Numbered from the stretch's first letter, positions 45,360 to 54,459 are shown. The stretch: 64,000 nt of DNA from Novosphingobium decolorationis (GCF_018417475.1 NZ_CP054856.1:3379001-3443000); one strand, 5' to 3'. Notes: a model not told the origin generated them from the sequence alone. Translations and numbers: made by a program.

Positions 45360-45388
45360 GCAAAAGCGGCACGGGTGTAACATGTCAA
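45360..45388 (-). promoter_or_regulatory. Possible promoter of acpR-spt
   Basis: On the minus strand TTGACA (45388-45383), a 17-nt spacer, then TTTTGC (45365-45360). The -35 is perfect but the -10 is poor, so this is tentative. Confidence 0.4.
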
Positions 45389-45455
45389 GCGCGTCGGGGC
45401 ATAACGCGCGTCGCGCAAGGGCAGGAGCGCGGGCGGTGTGGCCCATGGGCCGCAC

Positions 45456-45818
45456 TCAGATCAGCGCCCGCACGGCCTGCATGAACGGGCCGATCGAGAC
45501 CGGCTTGGCGAGGTAGCCTTCCGCGCCTGCTTCGCGAATCCGCTCCTCGTCGCCCTTGCCCGCATAGGCGGTCACGGCCAGCACCGGAATGGTGCGCAGG
45601 ACCGGGTCCTGCTTCGCCGCCTCGATAAGATCGAGCCCCGAGACATTGGGCAGCTGGATATCCATGATCACCAGGTTGGGCACGAAATTACGGGCCTTTT
45701 CCAAGGCATCGCGGCCATCGGCGACCGGCTCCACGGCAAAGCCCTGGCTGACCAGGACGTCGCAAAAGAGTTTCCGGTTGAGATCGTTGTCCTCGACAAC
45801 GAGGATGCGCTTTGCCAT
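45456..45818 (-). CDS. divK: DivK-type single-domain response regulator
   Basis: A 120-aa receiver domain without an output domain. The phosphoacceptor Asp is in VIMDIQLPNVSG (about 53), with acidic pocket VEDND, Thr in AVTAYA and Lys in LAKPVS. KGDEERIREAGAEGYLAKP matches Caulobacter DivK closely; it is expected to relay cell-cycle phosphorylation to DivL/PleC-type kinases. ATG 45818 is chosen. It is divergent from a DUF3572 gene. Confidence 0.88.
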   Translation of the reverse strand: MAKRILVVEDNDLNRKLFCDVLVSQGFAVEPVADGRDALEKARNFVPNLVIMDIQLPNVSGLDLIEAAKQDPVLRTIPVLAVTAYAGKGDEERIREAGAEGYLAKPVSIGPFMQAVRALI

Positions 45819-45916
45819 GCGGTGCCCGAGCCCCATCTAAGGTTCATCGACCGCTCTAGGACAGCCAAGCGAGACTGACAATTCTTCCCAGATCGCCATC
45901 CCCCGCAAAGGCCGAC

Positions 45917-46168
45917 GTGCCCGATCCGCAGGCCCTTTCCCTCAACGCGCTGGGCTGGGTTCTGGCGGATGGCGAGCGCGCGCAGCGCTTCCTGGCGCTG
46001 ACCGGCCTCACGCCTGACGACCTGCGTGCCTCGTTGGGGGATCCGGCAACGCTGGCCGGTGTGCTTGAATTCCTGTGCGCCTATGAGCCCGACCTTGTGG
46101 CAGCAGCCGAGGCGCTCGGGGTCGAGCCGCAGGTGATCGCCGAGGCCCGCGAAAGGATGGCGCGATGA
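45917..46168 (+). CDS. DUF3572 protein
   Basis: An 83-aa helical protein matching the alphaproteobacterial DUF3572 pattern (ALSLNALGWVLADGERAQRF, LTGLTPDDLR, LEFLCAYEPDLV). Function unknown. In alphaproteobacteria it is often found next to divK, as here. GTG start at 45917; HAD hydrolase gene follows after 37 nt. Confidence 0.8.
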   Translation: MPDPQALSLNALGWVLADGERAQRFLALTGLTPDDLRASLGDPATLAGVLEFLCAYEPDLVAAAEALGVEPQVIAEARERMAR

Positions 46169-46205
46169 CGACGTCACGATTCGGGGCACATTCGAGGAAA
46201 CGGCC

Positions 46206-46856
46206 ATGACCCGCCCGCTGCTGATTACCGACTGCGACGAAGTGCTGCTCTACATGATCGGCCACTTCTGCGAGTGGCTGGAGCAGGACAAGGGCGTCCT
46301 GTTCGACTTCGAGAAGCCCGGCTTCACCAATTCCATGACGCGCATCGGCTCGGGCGAGAAGCTCGACGAGGCGGAGATGTGGGGGCTTCTCAACGCCTTC
46401 TTCGATGACGAGATGCACCGCCAGACCCCGGTCGACGGAGCGATGGAGGCGATCGGAGCCATCCGCGAGCACGCCGACGTGGTGGTCCTTACCAACCTGA
46501 TGGATCACCGCCAGGACGCGCGCGCGGCGCAGCTGCGCGAATTCGGGCTCGACCTGCCGATCTTCACCAACCAGGGCCCCAAGGGCCCCGCGCTGAAAGC
46601 CATCCTCGAGGAGTACCGGCCGAGCCGGGCGGTCTTCGTCGATGATCTTGCACAGCACCACGATTCGGTGGGGGACAGCGCCCCTGCCGTTCACCGCCTG
46701 CACCTGTGCGCCGAACCGCGCCTGGCGCGCTTCATTCCCTGCGCCCACGAGGCCGGGCATGCCCATGCCCGGATCGATCGCTGGAGTGAGGCGTTGCCTT
46801 GGGTACTGGCTCGCCTTCATGGCGAAGATGAAGAGGATACGTCCCATAATGAGTGA
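46206..46856 (+). CDS. HAD-superfamily hydrolase
   Basis: A 216-aa HAD hydrolase: motif I TDCDEVL (Asp9, Asp11), motif II VVLTNL, Lys in GPKGPALKA and motif IV FVDDL. The substrate is unknown; HAD members mostly cleave phosphate esters. Its end overlaps the RidA gene start by 8 nt, so they are probably co-translated. Confidence 0.82.
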   Translation: MTRPLLITDCDEVLLYMIGHFCEWLEQDKGVLFDFEKPGFTNSMTRIGSGEKLDEAEMWGLLNAFFDDEMHRQTPVDGAMEAIGAIREHADVVVLTNLMDHRQDARAAQLREFGLDLPIFTNQGPKGPALKAILEEYRPSRAVFVDDLAQHHDSVGDSAPAVHRLHLCAEPRLARFIPCAHEAGHAHARIDRWSEALPWVLARLHGEDEEDTSHNE

Positions 46857-47313
46857 TATCGAAACCCGCCTTTCCGAACTCGGCCTGATCCTGCCCGAAC
46901 CGGCTGCCCCTGTTGCGGCCTACGTGCCGGTGGTGGAAGCGGGCGGCCTGGCGCACGTTTCGGGCCAGCTTCCCTTCGTGGGCGGCCAGCTCGTCACCGG
47001 GCGCCTGGGCGAGGATGTGTCGCTTGAGGAAGGCATCGTCGCGGCGCAGGCCTGCGCGGTGATGATCCTGGCCCAGCTCAAGGCCGCGCTGGGCTCGCTC
47101 GAGAGGATCGAGCGGATCGTCAAGCTTGGCGCCTTCGTCAATTCGACCGGCGATTTCACCGACCAGCCCAAGGTCGCCAACGGCGCCTCGGAACTGATGG
47201 TCGCTGCGCTCGGCGAAGCGGGCAAGCACGCGCGCAGCGCCGTGGGCGTGCCCGTGCTGCCGCTTGGTGCAGCGGTGGAAGTGGACGCCATCGTTGCTGT
47301 CCGGCCGGCTTGA
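46849..47313 (+). CDS. RidA/YjgF-family protein (YjgF-YER057c-UK114-like subgroup 1)
   Basis: A 154-aa RidA-like trimeric deaminase fold. It has LAHVSGQLPFVGGQLVTGRLG early, KLGAFVNSTGDF in the middle, and HARSAVGVPVLPLGAAVEVDAIV at the end; the canonical catalytic Arg of RidA is not clearly in place, so imine deaminase activity is uncertain. The start ATG 46849 lies inside the HAD gene's last codons. Confidence 0.82.
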   Translation: MSDIETRLSELGLILPEPAAPVAAYVPVVEAGGLAHVSGQLPFVGGQLVTGRLGEDVSLEEGIVAAQACAVMILAQLKAALGSLERIERIVKLGAFVNSTGDFTDQPKVANGASELMVAALGEAGKHARSAVGVPVLPLGAAVEVDAIVAVRPA

Positions 47314-48061
47314 TCGCTGGCTGAGCCCGGCTCCGCGTGGGGACAGGGTCGGCTGGATCTTCCAGCATGACTTTGCCCACCGGGGCCTGCATTCCGGCAC
47401 CGTGCCGGAAAACTCCATGGCGGCCTTCGCGGCGGCCATGGCGGGCGGCCATGGCATCGAGCTCGACGTACAGAGGTCGAGCGATGGGCAGTCGGTGGTC
47501 TTCCACGATGCCGCGCTCGAACGGCTGACCGGCGCGCACGGGGCGGTCAATAGGCGCAGCGCCGCGCAACTGGCCGAACTGCGCCTGATGGGAACCGACG
47601 AGGCAATCCCGACCCTGCGCCAGGTGCTCGCACAGGTGGCGGGCCGCGTGCCGATCCTCATCGAAATCAAGTCGCGGCGCGAAGGGCAGGTCTCCGGGCG
47701 CTGTCTGGCCGTGCGCCGCGTGCTTGAGGGGTATACCGGGCCGCACGCGGTCATGAGCTTCGATCCGCGCGTCGCGCGCTGGTTCCATCGCCACTCCCCG
47801 CACACCGTGCGCGGCCTCGTGATGAGTGAGGACGGGAACCGTACGCTGGCCGCGCGCGCGAAGCGGCGACTTGCAATGTGGAGCGCGAGACCCGACTTTC
47901 TGGCCTGTGACGTGCGCGATCTGCCGAGCCGCTTCGTGGCCGCGCAGCGTGCGCGGGGCGTTCCGGTGGCAAGCTGGACCGTGCGCAGCGCGGACGAGGC
48001 CGCACGGGTCGCACGATATGCCGATGCGCCGATCTTCGAGGTCGGCGCGGCGCAGGACTGA
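47264..48061 (+). CDS. Glycerophosphodiester phosphodiesterase family protein
   Basis: A 265-aa GDPD: AHRGLHSG (catalytic His), GIELDVQRSSDG (Glu/Asp metal ligands), FHDAALERLTG (His) and IEIKS. Cleaves glycerophosphodiesters to glycerol 3-phosphate and an alcohol. No signal peptide, so cytosolic. The start is uncertain: TTG 47264 gives the longest frame; TTG 47294 would start at LLSGRLDRWL as many relatives do. It overlaps ridA-like either way. Confidence 0.83.
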   Translation: MVQRWKWTPSLLSGRLDRWLSPAPRGDRVGWIFQHDFAHRGLHSGTVPENSMAAFAAAMAGGHGIELDVQRSSDGQSVVFHDAALERLTGAHGAVNRRSAAQLAELRLMGTDEAIPTLRQVLAQVAGRVPILIEIKSRREGQVSGRCLAVRRVLEGYTGPHAVMSFDPRVARWFHRHSPHTVRGLVMSEDGNRTLAARAKRRLAMWSARPDFLACDVRDLPSRFVAAQRARGVPVASWTVRSADEAARVARYADAPIFEVGAAQD

Positions 48062-48082
48062 GGCAGGAGTCGAAGGGCAGGC

Positions 48083-49225
48083 GTGAGCGAAGGCGAATTT
48101 ACCGCAAGGGTGCACGATGGCGTCGGATCGCTTCCGGCCGGGGAATGGGACGCTCTGGTGCCGGGGGGCAACCCTTTCGTGCGCCACGCCTTCCTCTCCG
48201 CGATGGAAGATTCGCAGTCAGTCGGCGAGGATTCGGGCTGGATTCCGGTCCCGATCACCGTTGAAGGCGATGACGGACGGCTGGCCGCCGCGCTGCCCGC
48301 CTACCTGAAGGAACACAGCCAGGGCGAATACGTCTTCGACCATGCCTGGGCCGATGCTTGGCACCGGGCGGGCGGAGCCTACTATCCCAAGTTGCAGATA
48401 TCGGTGCCCTTCACGCCCGCGACGGGGCCACGTGTTCTCACGCGCGATCCGCAACTGGGCCTGGGGCTCTTGCGCGCCGCCGAGACGCTGTGCCGCGACA
48501 ACGGCTTTTCTTCCGCCCACGCCACCTTCATCGCGCCCGAGCAGGTCTCCTTCTTCGAGCGTGCAGGCTGGCTTCTGCGCGAGGATATCCAGTTCCACTG
48601 GGAAAACCGGGGCTATGCGACCTTTGATGATTTTCTGGGCGCCCTGTCTTCGGCCAAGCGCAAGAACCTGCGCAAGGAGCGTGCGAAGGCGCAGGAGGGC
48701 GTCACGATCCGGCGTCTGCGCGGCGCGCAGATCACACCTGCGCACTGGGATGCCTTCTGGTTCTTCTATCAGGACACCGGCGCGCGCAAATGGGGACGCC
48801 CCTACCTGACGCGCGAAGCCTTCGACCTTCTGGGTGAGCGGATGGGCGAGGATATCCTGCTGGTCCTGGCCTTCATCGACGAGGAGCCCGTGGCAGGCGC
48901 GCTCAACTTCATCGGCGGAGACACGCTCTACGGCCGCTACTGGGGGGCCTCGATCGACAAGCCCTTCCTGCATTTCGAGCTGTGTTACTACCAGGCCATC
49001 GACGCGGCGCTGGAGCTGGGGCTCGACCGGGTCGAGGCTGGCGCTCAAGGGGGGCACAAGCTCGCGCGTGGCTATGAACCTGTGCGCACGGTCTCAGCGC
49101 ACTACATCGTGCACGAGGGCTTGCGCGTGGCCATTGCCGATTATCTGGAGCAGGAACGCGCCGGTATCGCGCGCGACCAGCTGTTCCTTGGCGAACGTAC
49201 CCCCTTCCGCAAGGCGCCTGAATAG
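48083..49225 (+). CDS. FemAB-like/GNAT-fold protein (DUF482, peptidogalycan-recognition family)
   Basis: A 380-aa protein of the DUF482 family: ADAWHRAGGAYYPKLQISVPFTPATGPR, FDDFLGALSSAKRKNLRKER, KWGRPYLTREAFDLL, LYGRYWGASIDKPFLHFELCYYQ. The GNAT-like fold suggests an acyltransferase acting on a cell-wall or other amine. GTG start 48083. It ends the HAD-RidA-GDPD-FemAB run and converges on a small Sel1-like gene 33 nt away. Confidence 0.85.
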   Translation: MSEGEFTARVHDGVGSLPAGEWDALVPGGNPFVRHAFLSAMEDSQSVGEDSGWIPVPITVEGDDGRLAAALPAYLKEHSQGEYVFDHAWADAWHRAGGAYYPKLQISVPFTPATGPRVLTRDPQLGLGLLRAAETLCRDNGFSSAHATFIAPEQVSFFERAGWLLREDIQFHWENRGYATFDDFLGALSSAKRKNLRKERAKAQEGVTIRRLRGAQITPAHWDAFWFFYQDTGARKWGRPYLTREAFDLLGERMGEDILLVLAFIDEEPVAGALNFIGGDTLYGRYWGASIDKPFLHFELCYYQAIDAALELGLDRVEAGAQGGHKLARGYEPVRTVSAHYIVHEGLRVAIADYLEQERAGIARDQLFLGERTPFRKAPE

Positions 49226-49258
49226 GCCCGAGTAGGCCCAAGGGGGCGGGCGGCGGCC

Positions 49259-49609
49259 TCAGGCCGCCTTGCGCAGCGCGGCGTGCGGGGTGGCGCGCAG
49301 CCACTGGCGGGCGCGGCGCTGGGCTTCGGCGATCTCGCGTGCGGTCATCTCTTCGGCGACCTCGGCGCGGCACTGTGCGGCATCCTCGTGTTCGCCGACG
49401 GCGGCGAGGTTGAACCACTTGTGCGCCTCGACCAGATCGCAGGGAGCGCCATGGCTGCCGGTCGAAAAGGCGACGCCGAGATCGAAATAGGCTTCGGTAT
49501 CGCCGACCGAAGCGGCGGCGAGGCAATTGGCAATGAGAAGATCGCCGGTCTCGGCGGCGACCGGATGAGCTTCATTGAAATCGTTTGCGTTGATCCAGGC
49601 AGTACCCAT
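49259..49609 (-). CDS. Small Sel1-like repeat protein
   Basis: 116 aa. A single Sel1-type helical pair is visible (AYFDLGVAFSTGSHG, DLVEAHKWFNLAAVGEHEDA), with no signal peptide. ATG 49609 follows AAAGGGATTTTTCGAG; the frame is open to 49666. Function unknown. Confidence 0.7.
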   Translation of the reverse strand: MGTAWINANDFNEAHPVAAETGDLLIANCLAAASVGDTEAYFDLGVAFSTGSHGAPCDLVEAHKWFNLAAVGEHEDAAQCRAEVAEEMTAREIAEAQRRARQWLRATPHAALRKAA

Positions 49610-49907
49610 CTCGAAAAATCCCTTTGTGGCGGGCTCCGATTCTTGGGCCCCTTCGATAGCCTGCAAACTGGATTGTGCTGGTGAAGTTTGCGTTAACCGT
49701 GTTTGCGCAAAGTCGCGGTGGCGTTGTTCATGTTCAGCTGACGAAATCCGTTCAGGAAATGTGTGGGCATCGTGTGATAACCGCTTGTGCCGACAATAGT
49801 GCGGAACTATAGGCCGCTACGACCGCGGATTGCGAACGCGCTACCGGAAAAATCCGGAGCAGCAGGGCTGAAGCGATTCGGGGCGGATACCTGCGGAGTT
49901 TCTCTGG
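49610..49907. other. Intergenic region with possible dksA promoter
   Basis: 298 nt between the divergent Sel1-like gene and dksA; no protein gene seen. A sigma-70-like pair TTGTGC (49785-49790), 17-nt spacer and TATAGG (49808-49813) would start transcription about 90 nt before dksA. This is tentative. Confidence 0.4.
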
Positions 49908-50366
49908 ATGGCAACGGCCCTAGAAAATGAAATTGACGTACTCGCCAAGGCACGGCGGGTCATTGGCGGCGCTTACGTACCGAGCGACGACGAATCCTAC
50001 ATGTCCGAACCGCAGCAGGAGTACTTTCGTAACCTGTTGATGGCCTGGAAGAAATCGATCCTCGACGCCTCGGCCGGCACGCTGGCCCAGCTTCAGGACG
50101 GACCTTTGCGTGAACCCGATCTCAACGATCGCGCCTCGAGCGAGACCGATTGGGGCATCGAACTGCGCACCCGCGACCGTCAGCGCAAGCTGATCGCCAA
50201 GATCGACGCGGCGCTGCGCCGTATCGAGGAAGGCGAATACGGTTACTGCGAGGTGACGGGCGAGCCTATCGGCATCGGCCGACTCCAGGCACGCCCGATC
50301 GCGACGATGACCGTCGAGGCGCAGGAAGCGCATGAGCGCCGGGAAAAGATTTCCCGCGACGACTGA
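49908..50366 (+). CDS. dksA: RNA polymerase-binding protein DksA (single-cysteine form)
   Basis: A 152-aa DksA that binds in the RNA polymerase secondary channel and works with ppGpp. The coiled-coil tip keeps Asp71, Asp74 and Ala76 (DLNDRAS), matching the E. coli numbers. The usual four zinc cysteines are reduced to one, Cys114 in YGYCEVTGEPI; such single-Cys forms are typical of alphaproteobacteria and are reported functional. The strand-specific regulator sits alone. Confidence 0.93.
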   Translation: MATALENEIDVLAKARRVIGGAYVPSDDESYMSEPQQEYFRNLLMAWKKSILDASAGTLAQLQDGPLREPDLNDRASSETDWGIELRTRDRQRKLIAKIDAALRRIEEGEYGYCEVTGEPIGIGRLQARPIATMTVEAQEAHERREKISRDD

Positions 50367-50589
50367 GTCCGGCCGGATCCGGCCTGAACATGGCGCGAAA
50401 GCGGCTTTGAAAGGGTTATGGGGGCCACCGCTATCGGCCCCTTAAGCCTTTGTTTGCCACTCTCGGTTACCAGTGCAGGGAAAGCAATCTGCTTGCCCGC
50501 GCGCCTCTGTCCTGTCATGTCGGGCCGCACGGGCAAGGCCGACCCGGGTTCCGGGCGAACGGCTGAGTCAGAGGCTGGACTTGATACCT

Positions 50590-50955
50590 ATGGATGAACG
50601 CGAAAACCGCCAGATACCGCGCGACAGCCTGTTTCTCATGGCTGATCTGCACGTCGACGGGCTCGAGGGAGAGCATCGCATCAAGGTGCGCAACCTCTCG
50701 GCAGGCGGCATGATGGGCGAGGGCCCGGTGCGAGTCGTGCGCGGTTCGATTGTCCAGGTGAACATCCGCAATCTTGGCTGGGTCGAGGGTTCGGTGGCCT
50801 GGGTCCAGGACAGCCGTTTCGGCATTGCCTTCCATAGCGAGATCGATCCCAAGCGCGCCCGTGCGCCGGTCACGCCCGGCGAAGACGTCGCGCCGCGCTA
50901 CCTCAGCAACCACAAGGAAGCTGGCCCCAGCGGGATGACCCTGCGCAAGATCTGA
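50590..50955 (+). CDS. PilZ-domain protein
   Basis: A 121-aa protein made of one PilZ domain: RDSLFLMADL region, the NLSAGGMMGE motif (about 37-46, matching NxSxxG), then GWVEGSVAWVQDSRFGIAF. The RxxxR part, NRQIPRDS, precedes it, so c-di-GMP binding is plausible though one Arg is missing. No partner gene adjacent. Confidence 0.82.
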   Translation: MDERENRQIPRDSLFLMADLHVDGLEGEHRIKVRNLSAGGMMGEGPVRVVRGSIVQVNIRNLGWVEGSVAWVQDSRFGIAFHSEIDPKRARAPVTPGEDVAPRYLSNHKEAGPSGMTLRKI

Positions 50956-51026
50956 TCCTGCCCAGTCCGCAAGGCGCAGGAATTGCGCGCACAAGCATTT
51001 GCGCAAGGTCCAAAATCGACTACTCG

Positions 51027-52691
51027 ATGGGCATGTCCGCTCTGCGCCTTTTCGTTCGCACTCTCCTGCCGTCCTGCGCCCTGCTGCTTGCGGGCTGCGG
51101 GGACCAGGACAAGTCCGCTCTCGAGATCGCCGTTGTCGACCTGCCGTCCGAGGATGGACCGCTGGCCGAGGAGGATACGACCTCGGCGCGGCTGGTCCGC
51201 GCGGCAACGATCGAGGGGCTGGTGGCTTTTGACGCGGAAGGGCGCGTCGTCCCTGCACTCGCCGACCGCTGGATCGTCACCGATGACGGACAAAGCTACA
51301 TCTTCCGTCTGCGCGATGGCGAATGGCTCGATGGCGAGGAACTGACGGGGGCCTCGGCGCGCGCGGCCCTGCTCGCCGCGCTGCGCAACCTGCGCGGAAC
51401 GCCGCTGGAGCGCGACCTTGCCGGAATTGAAGAGATCCGGGTGATGGCCGGGCGCGTGGTCGAGATCCGGCTCCTGCGGCCGATGCCCTACCTGCTCCAG
51501 CTTCTGGCGCTGCCCGAACTGGGGCTGGTCCACAAGGACGAGGGCGCCGGGCCGATGGCGCTTGTCACGGATCTGGAGGACGAAGTCCAAGGCGACGTCG
51601 CCGCGCCGCGCGCGGCGCGCGAGGCAAACGCAGCCGCCGAAGATGGCGACGCGGCGGAGGACGGGACGGAGCAGGAGGCGGTTGTGCGGCTGGCTCCGAT
51701 CGAGCCGTCCCGGCTGGGCCTCCCCGCCGTCGAGGCCTGGGAGGAACGGACCCGGATGGTGGGCATGCATGTGCTGCCTGGCACGGAGGCCGTCGCGCGC
51801 TTCAATGCGGGCGAGGTCGATCTGGTCCTGGGCGGGCGGATCCAGGACTTCCTGCTGACCCGCAGCGTCGGGATCCTGCGCGGTACGATCCAGCTTGACC
51901 CGGTGGTGGGCCTGTTCGGGCTCCAGGTCATGCGCGAGGAGGGCTTCCTCGCTGATCCGGCCAACCGCGAAGCGATTGCCATGGCCATCGACCGGTCCGC
52001 GCTGATCGATCCTTTCGGCGTGGGCGGCTGGCGCCCCACGACCCGGGTTGTTTCGCCCAGCCTGGAAGGGGACCTGGGCACCATCGGCGAGCGCTGGAGC
52101 GAGCAGTCGCCCGAAGATCGACGCGCCGTGGCGTCCTCGCGGGTCCGTGCCTGGATGGCGCGCACCGCGCTGGAGGATGCCGAAGGCGAGGAGGCGCCGT
52201 CCCGCGCGAGCGGCCGTGATGCCGCCGGTGCCCCGCCGGCCCCGCTCGACAACGCTCCGGAGCTGTCCCTCTGGCTTCCCGAGGGCGATGGAACGCAGAT
52301 CCTCTTTGCCCGGCTGGCTGCGGACCTGGCCGCCATCAGCGTGCGTCTGACCCGCGCGCAGGTCGCCAAGGAGGCCGATCTGGTGCTCATCGACGACGTC
52401 GCGCGCTACCCGCGCGCCACCTGGTTCCTCAACCGTCTCTCCTGCGCCGCGCGCCAGGGCCTGTGCTCGCCCGAAGCTGACGCGCGCGTCGATGAGGCGG
52501 CGCAGACGTCCTCGGCCGAGGAACGCGCGGCGCTGATCTCCGAGGCCGAGGCGGAACTGACGGCCGCAAACGTCTTTATTCCCTTCGGGACCCCGATCCG
52601 CTGGTCGCTCGTGCGCGGTACGGTCAACGGGTTCTCGACCAACAGCTGGGGCTGGCACCCCTTGATGCCCTTGTCCTGGCTGCCCAAGTAA
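51027..52691 (+). CDS. ABC-type solute-binding lipoprotein (peptide/nickel family 5)
   Basis: 554 aa. The N-terminus has a lipobox LLLAGC (Cys about 24), so it is a lipoprotein. The body has the SBP_bac_5 layout (LVAFDAEGRVVPALADRW, YIFRLRDGEWLDGEELTG, ANREAIAMAIDRSALI). Residues about 180-225 are an acidic, Ala-rich insertion. No ABC permease or ATPase gene lies nearby, so it is an orphan, or a regulatory or scavenging protein. Start at 51027 or 51033. Confidence 0.8.
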   Translation: MGMSALRLFVRTLLPSCALLLAGCGDQDKSALEIAVVDLPSEDGPLAEEDTTSARLVRAATIEGLVAFDAEGRVVPALADRWIVTDDGQSYIFRLRDGEWLDGEELTGASARAALLAALRNLRGTPLERDLAGIEEIRVMAGRVVEIRLLRPMPYLLQLLALPELGLVHKDEGAGPMALVTDLEDEVQGDVAAPRAAREANAAAEDGDAAEDGTEQEAVVRLAPIEPSRLGLPAVEAWEERTRMVGMHVLPGTEAVARFNAGEVDLVLGGRIQDFLLTRSVGILRGTIQLDPVVGLFGLQVMREEGFLADPANREAIAMAIDRSALIDPFGVGGWRPTTRVVSPSLEGDLGTIGERWSEQSPEDRRAVASSRVRAWMARTALEDAEGEEAPSRASGRDAAGAPPAPLDNAPELSLWLPEGDGTQILFARLAADLAAISVRLTRAQVAKEADLVLIDDVARYPRATWFLNRLSCAARQGLCSPEADARVDEAAQTSSAEERAALISEAEAELTAANVFIPFGTPIRWSLVRGTVNGFSTNSWGWHPLMPLSWLPK

Positions 52692-52733
52692 GAGGGACGG
52701 CAGCGACGTGGCGGCCGCAGGAAAGGCAGACAG

Positions 52734-53153
52734 GTGGTTACAGGACAGGGCTCGCCCCGGCGCATGGAGATGGAGCTTCCGCTCGGCAATGATCCGATGG
52801 CGATCCGCCGCCGGGTCGAGGCGTTGGAGTACGTGCTCGAACGCGCGGTGACGGTGCCGGGCATCAACCGCAAGGTCGGGCTCGATGCCATTGTCGGGCT
52901 GGTTCCGGTCGCGGGCGACATGATCGCGGCCGCACTGGGCCTCTACATCGTCTGGGAAGCGCGCAAGCTGGGCATGCCCAAGTGGCAGATCGCGCGGATG
53001 ATGGCCAATGTGGGTGTCGACACCGCGCTCGGCGCAATCCCGCTTGCCGGCGATCTTTTCGATTTCCTTTACCGCTCGAACAGCCGAAACCTGAAGATCA
53101 TCCTCAAGCACCTCGACAAGCACCATCCGCACACGCGGATCATCGAGGGCTAG
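52734..53153 (+). CDS. DUF4112 protein
   Basis: A 139-aa protein of the DUF4112 family with two hydrophobic segments (GLDAIVGLVPVAGDMIAAALGLYIV about 48-72; DTALGAIPLAGDLFDFLYRS about 92-111), each with a PxAGD motif. Likely membrane associated; function unknown. GTG start 52734. Confidence 0.82.
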   Translation: MVTGQGSPRRMEMELPLGNDPMAIRRRVEALEYVLERAVTVPGINRKVGLDAIVGLVPVAGDMIAAALGLYIVWEARKLGMPKWQIARMMANVGVDTALGAIPLAGDLFDFLYRSNSRNLKIILKHLDKHHPHTRIIEG

Positions 53154-53157
53154 GCGG

Positions 53158-53376
53158 ATGATCCTGCGACAGGGCGCGCTGGCCGTGCCGCTTGCCCTTG
53201 TTCTGGCCGGTTGCGGACAGGCCGACAGCGAGCCGGGGCCGGGGGGCGTCACCGTGGGCGAAGCGCGCGCGCTGGATGCGGCTGCGAAAATGCTCGACGA
53301 ACGCCGGGTGCCGAGCGAAGCTCTCGTGCCATCCGGGATGGCCGCGCCGGTGCCGAGCGAGGTTGCACCGCGCTAG
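53158..53376 (+). CDS. Small putative lipoprotein
   Basis: 72 aa with a lipobox LVLAGC (Cys19), then a short Ala/Pro-rich mature part. It begins 4 nt after the DUF4112 gene and is probably co-transcribed. No known family. Confidence 0.6.
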   Translation: MILRQGALAVPLALVLAGCGQADSEPGPGGVTVGEARALDAAAKMLDERRVPSEALVPSGMAAPVPSEVAPR

Positions 53377-53392
53377 CCAAGGTCCGGACCCT

Positions 53393-53809
53393 TCAGTCGG
53401 GGCGCACCTTGCCGCGCCCGGCCTTTACCGCGCTGCGAATTTTCTTGCCCTTGAGGCGCTGCGTCTTGCCGACGCGGTTGAGGCGGCTCTTGGCCCGCTT
53501 CTGGGGCAACTCGTGCGCGCGTTCAATGAGATCGGCGAGCCGTTCGCGCGCGTCGGCGCGGTTGGCCTCCTGGGTACGGAACTGGCGCGCGGTGAGGACG
53601 AGTTCGCCGCTGGCGGTGAGGCGGCTGCCCGCCAGTTCCTTGAAACGCGCAAAGACCGGTGGGCTGAGCCGCAGCGCGTAGACGTTGAGCCTCAGCTGGA
53701 CCGCGGTCGCCACCTTGTTGACGTTCTGCCCACCCGGGCCCGAGGCCGCGATGAAGCTTTCCGAGCAGAGCGCCTGTGCGCGGTTGATGACGGTTTCGGC
53801 CTCGCTCAT
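53393..53809 (-). CDS. arfB: Alternative ribosome-rescue factor ArfB (class I RF-like hydrolase)
   Basis: A 138-aa peptidyl-tRNA hydrolase. The GGQ motif is in ASGPGGQNVNK (about 23-33), and the C-terminus is a basic tail (KKIRSAVKAGRGK) that probes empty mRNA channels. Rescues stalled ribosomes lacking a stop codon. ATGA overlap with the upstream RluA-like gene. Confidence 0.92.
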   Translation of the reverse strand: MSEAETVINRAQALCSESFIAASGPGGQNVNKVATAVQLRLNVYALRLSPPVFARFKELAGSRLTASGELVLTARQFRTQEANRADARERLADLIERAHELPQKRAKSRLNRVGKTQRLKGKKIRSAVKAGRGKVRPD

Positions 53810-54459
53810 GCGTCTCCGAAACCGAGGGCGGCAAAGTCCGCAGGAAGCGGGGCCATCGCGCCGATCGGGTCCTTGGTGGGGCGGGGGACGAGCAGGCCGG
53901 CGGCGTGCAGCATGGTGCGCGGCGCGCCCTTGCGGCTGCCATAGACCGGATCGCCGATCAGCGCCGCGCCCAGGCCCGAGGCCGCGTGCACGCGGATCTG
54001 GTGGGTGCGGCCGGTTTCCGGGCGGAATTCGACAAGGGTGCGGCCATCGACCTCGGCCAGCTTGCGCCAGTGGGTGGTGGAGGGCTTGCCCTTGCGCGCC
54101 GGGATCATGCGCCAGCCGCTCTTGGCGGTGCTGACCTTGGAAAGCGAAAGCGCGATCGTGCCTTCCTCCTGTTCCAGCACGCCATCGACGATGCCGAGGT
54201 AGCGCTTTTCCACGAGGCGCTCCTCGAAGGCGGCGGAAAAGCGCTTGAGCGCCTTGGGGTTGCGCGCCAGCAGCAGGCAGCCCGAAGTGTCCTGGTCAAG
54301 CCGGTGGACGGGAAGCGGGGCGCGCTGGAAGCCGAGCTTGAGGTCTTCGAGATAGTCCTCGAGGCAGGCGCCGCCCGCGCGCGGTCGGTCGATGGGAAGC
54401 CCGGCGGGCTTGTCGATGACGAGCGCTTCGGCGTCTTCGTAGAGAATGGGGATGTTCAT
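53806..54459 (-). CDS. RluA-family pseudouridine synthase
   Basis: A 217-aa synthase with the catalytic-loop HRLDQDTSG (about 52-60, Asp catalytic), EKRYLGIV, and the RTHQIRVH motif (about 148). There is no S4 domain, so it is the RluA/TruC-type branch; the rRNA or tRNA site is not predictable. ATGA overlaps with arfB and the aminotransferase. Confidence 0.9.
   Translation of the reverse strand: MNIPILYEDAEALVIDKPAGLPIDRPRAGGACLEDYLEDLKLGFQRAPLPVHRLDQDTSGCLLLARNPKALKRFSAAFEERLVEKRYLGIVDGVLEQEEGTIALSLSKVSTAKSGWRMIPARKGKPSTTHWRKLAEVDGRTLVEFRPETGRTHQIRVHAASGLGAALIGDPVYGSRKGAPRTMLHAAGLLVPRPTKDPIGAMAPLPADFAALGFGDA

Noticed and set aside
49685..49907. tRNA or known small RNA upstream of dksA
   Set aside because: No cloverleaf or conserved T-loop motif could be found by reading.
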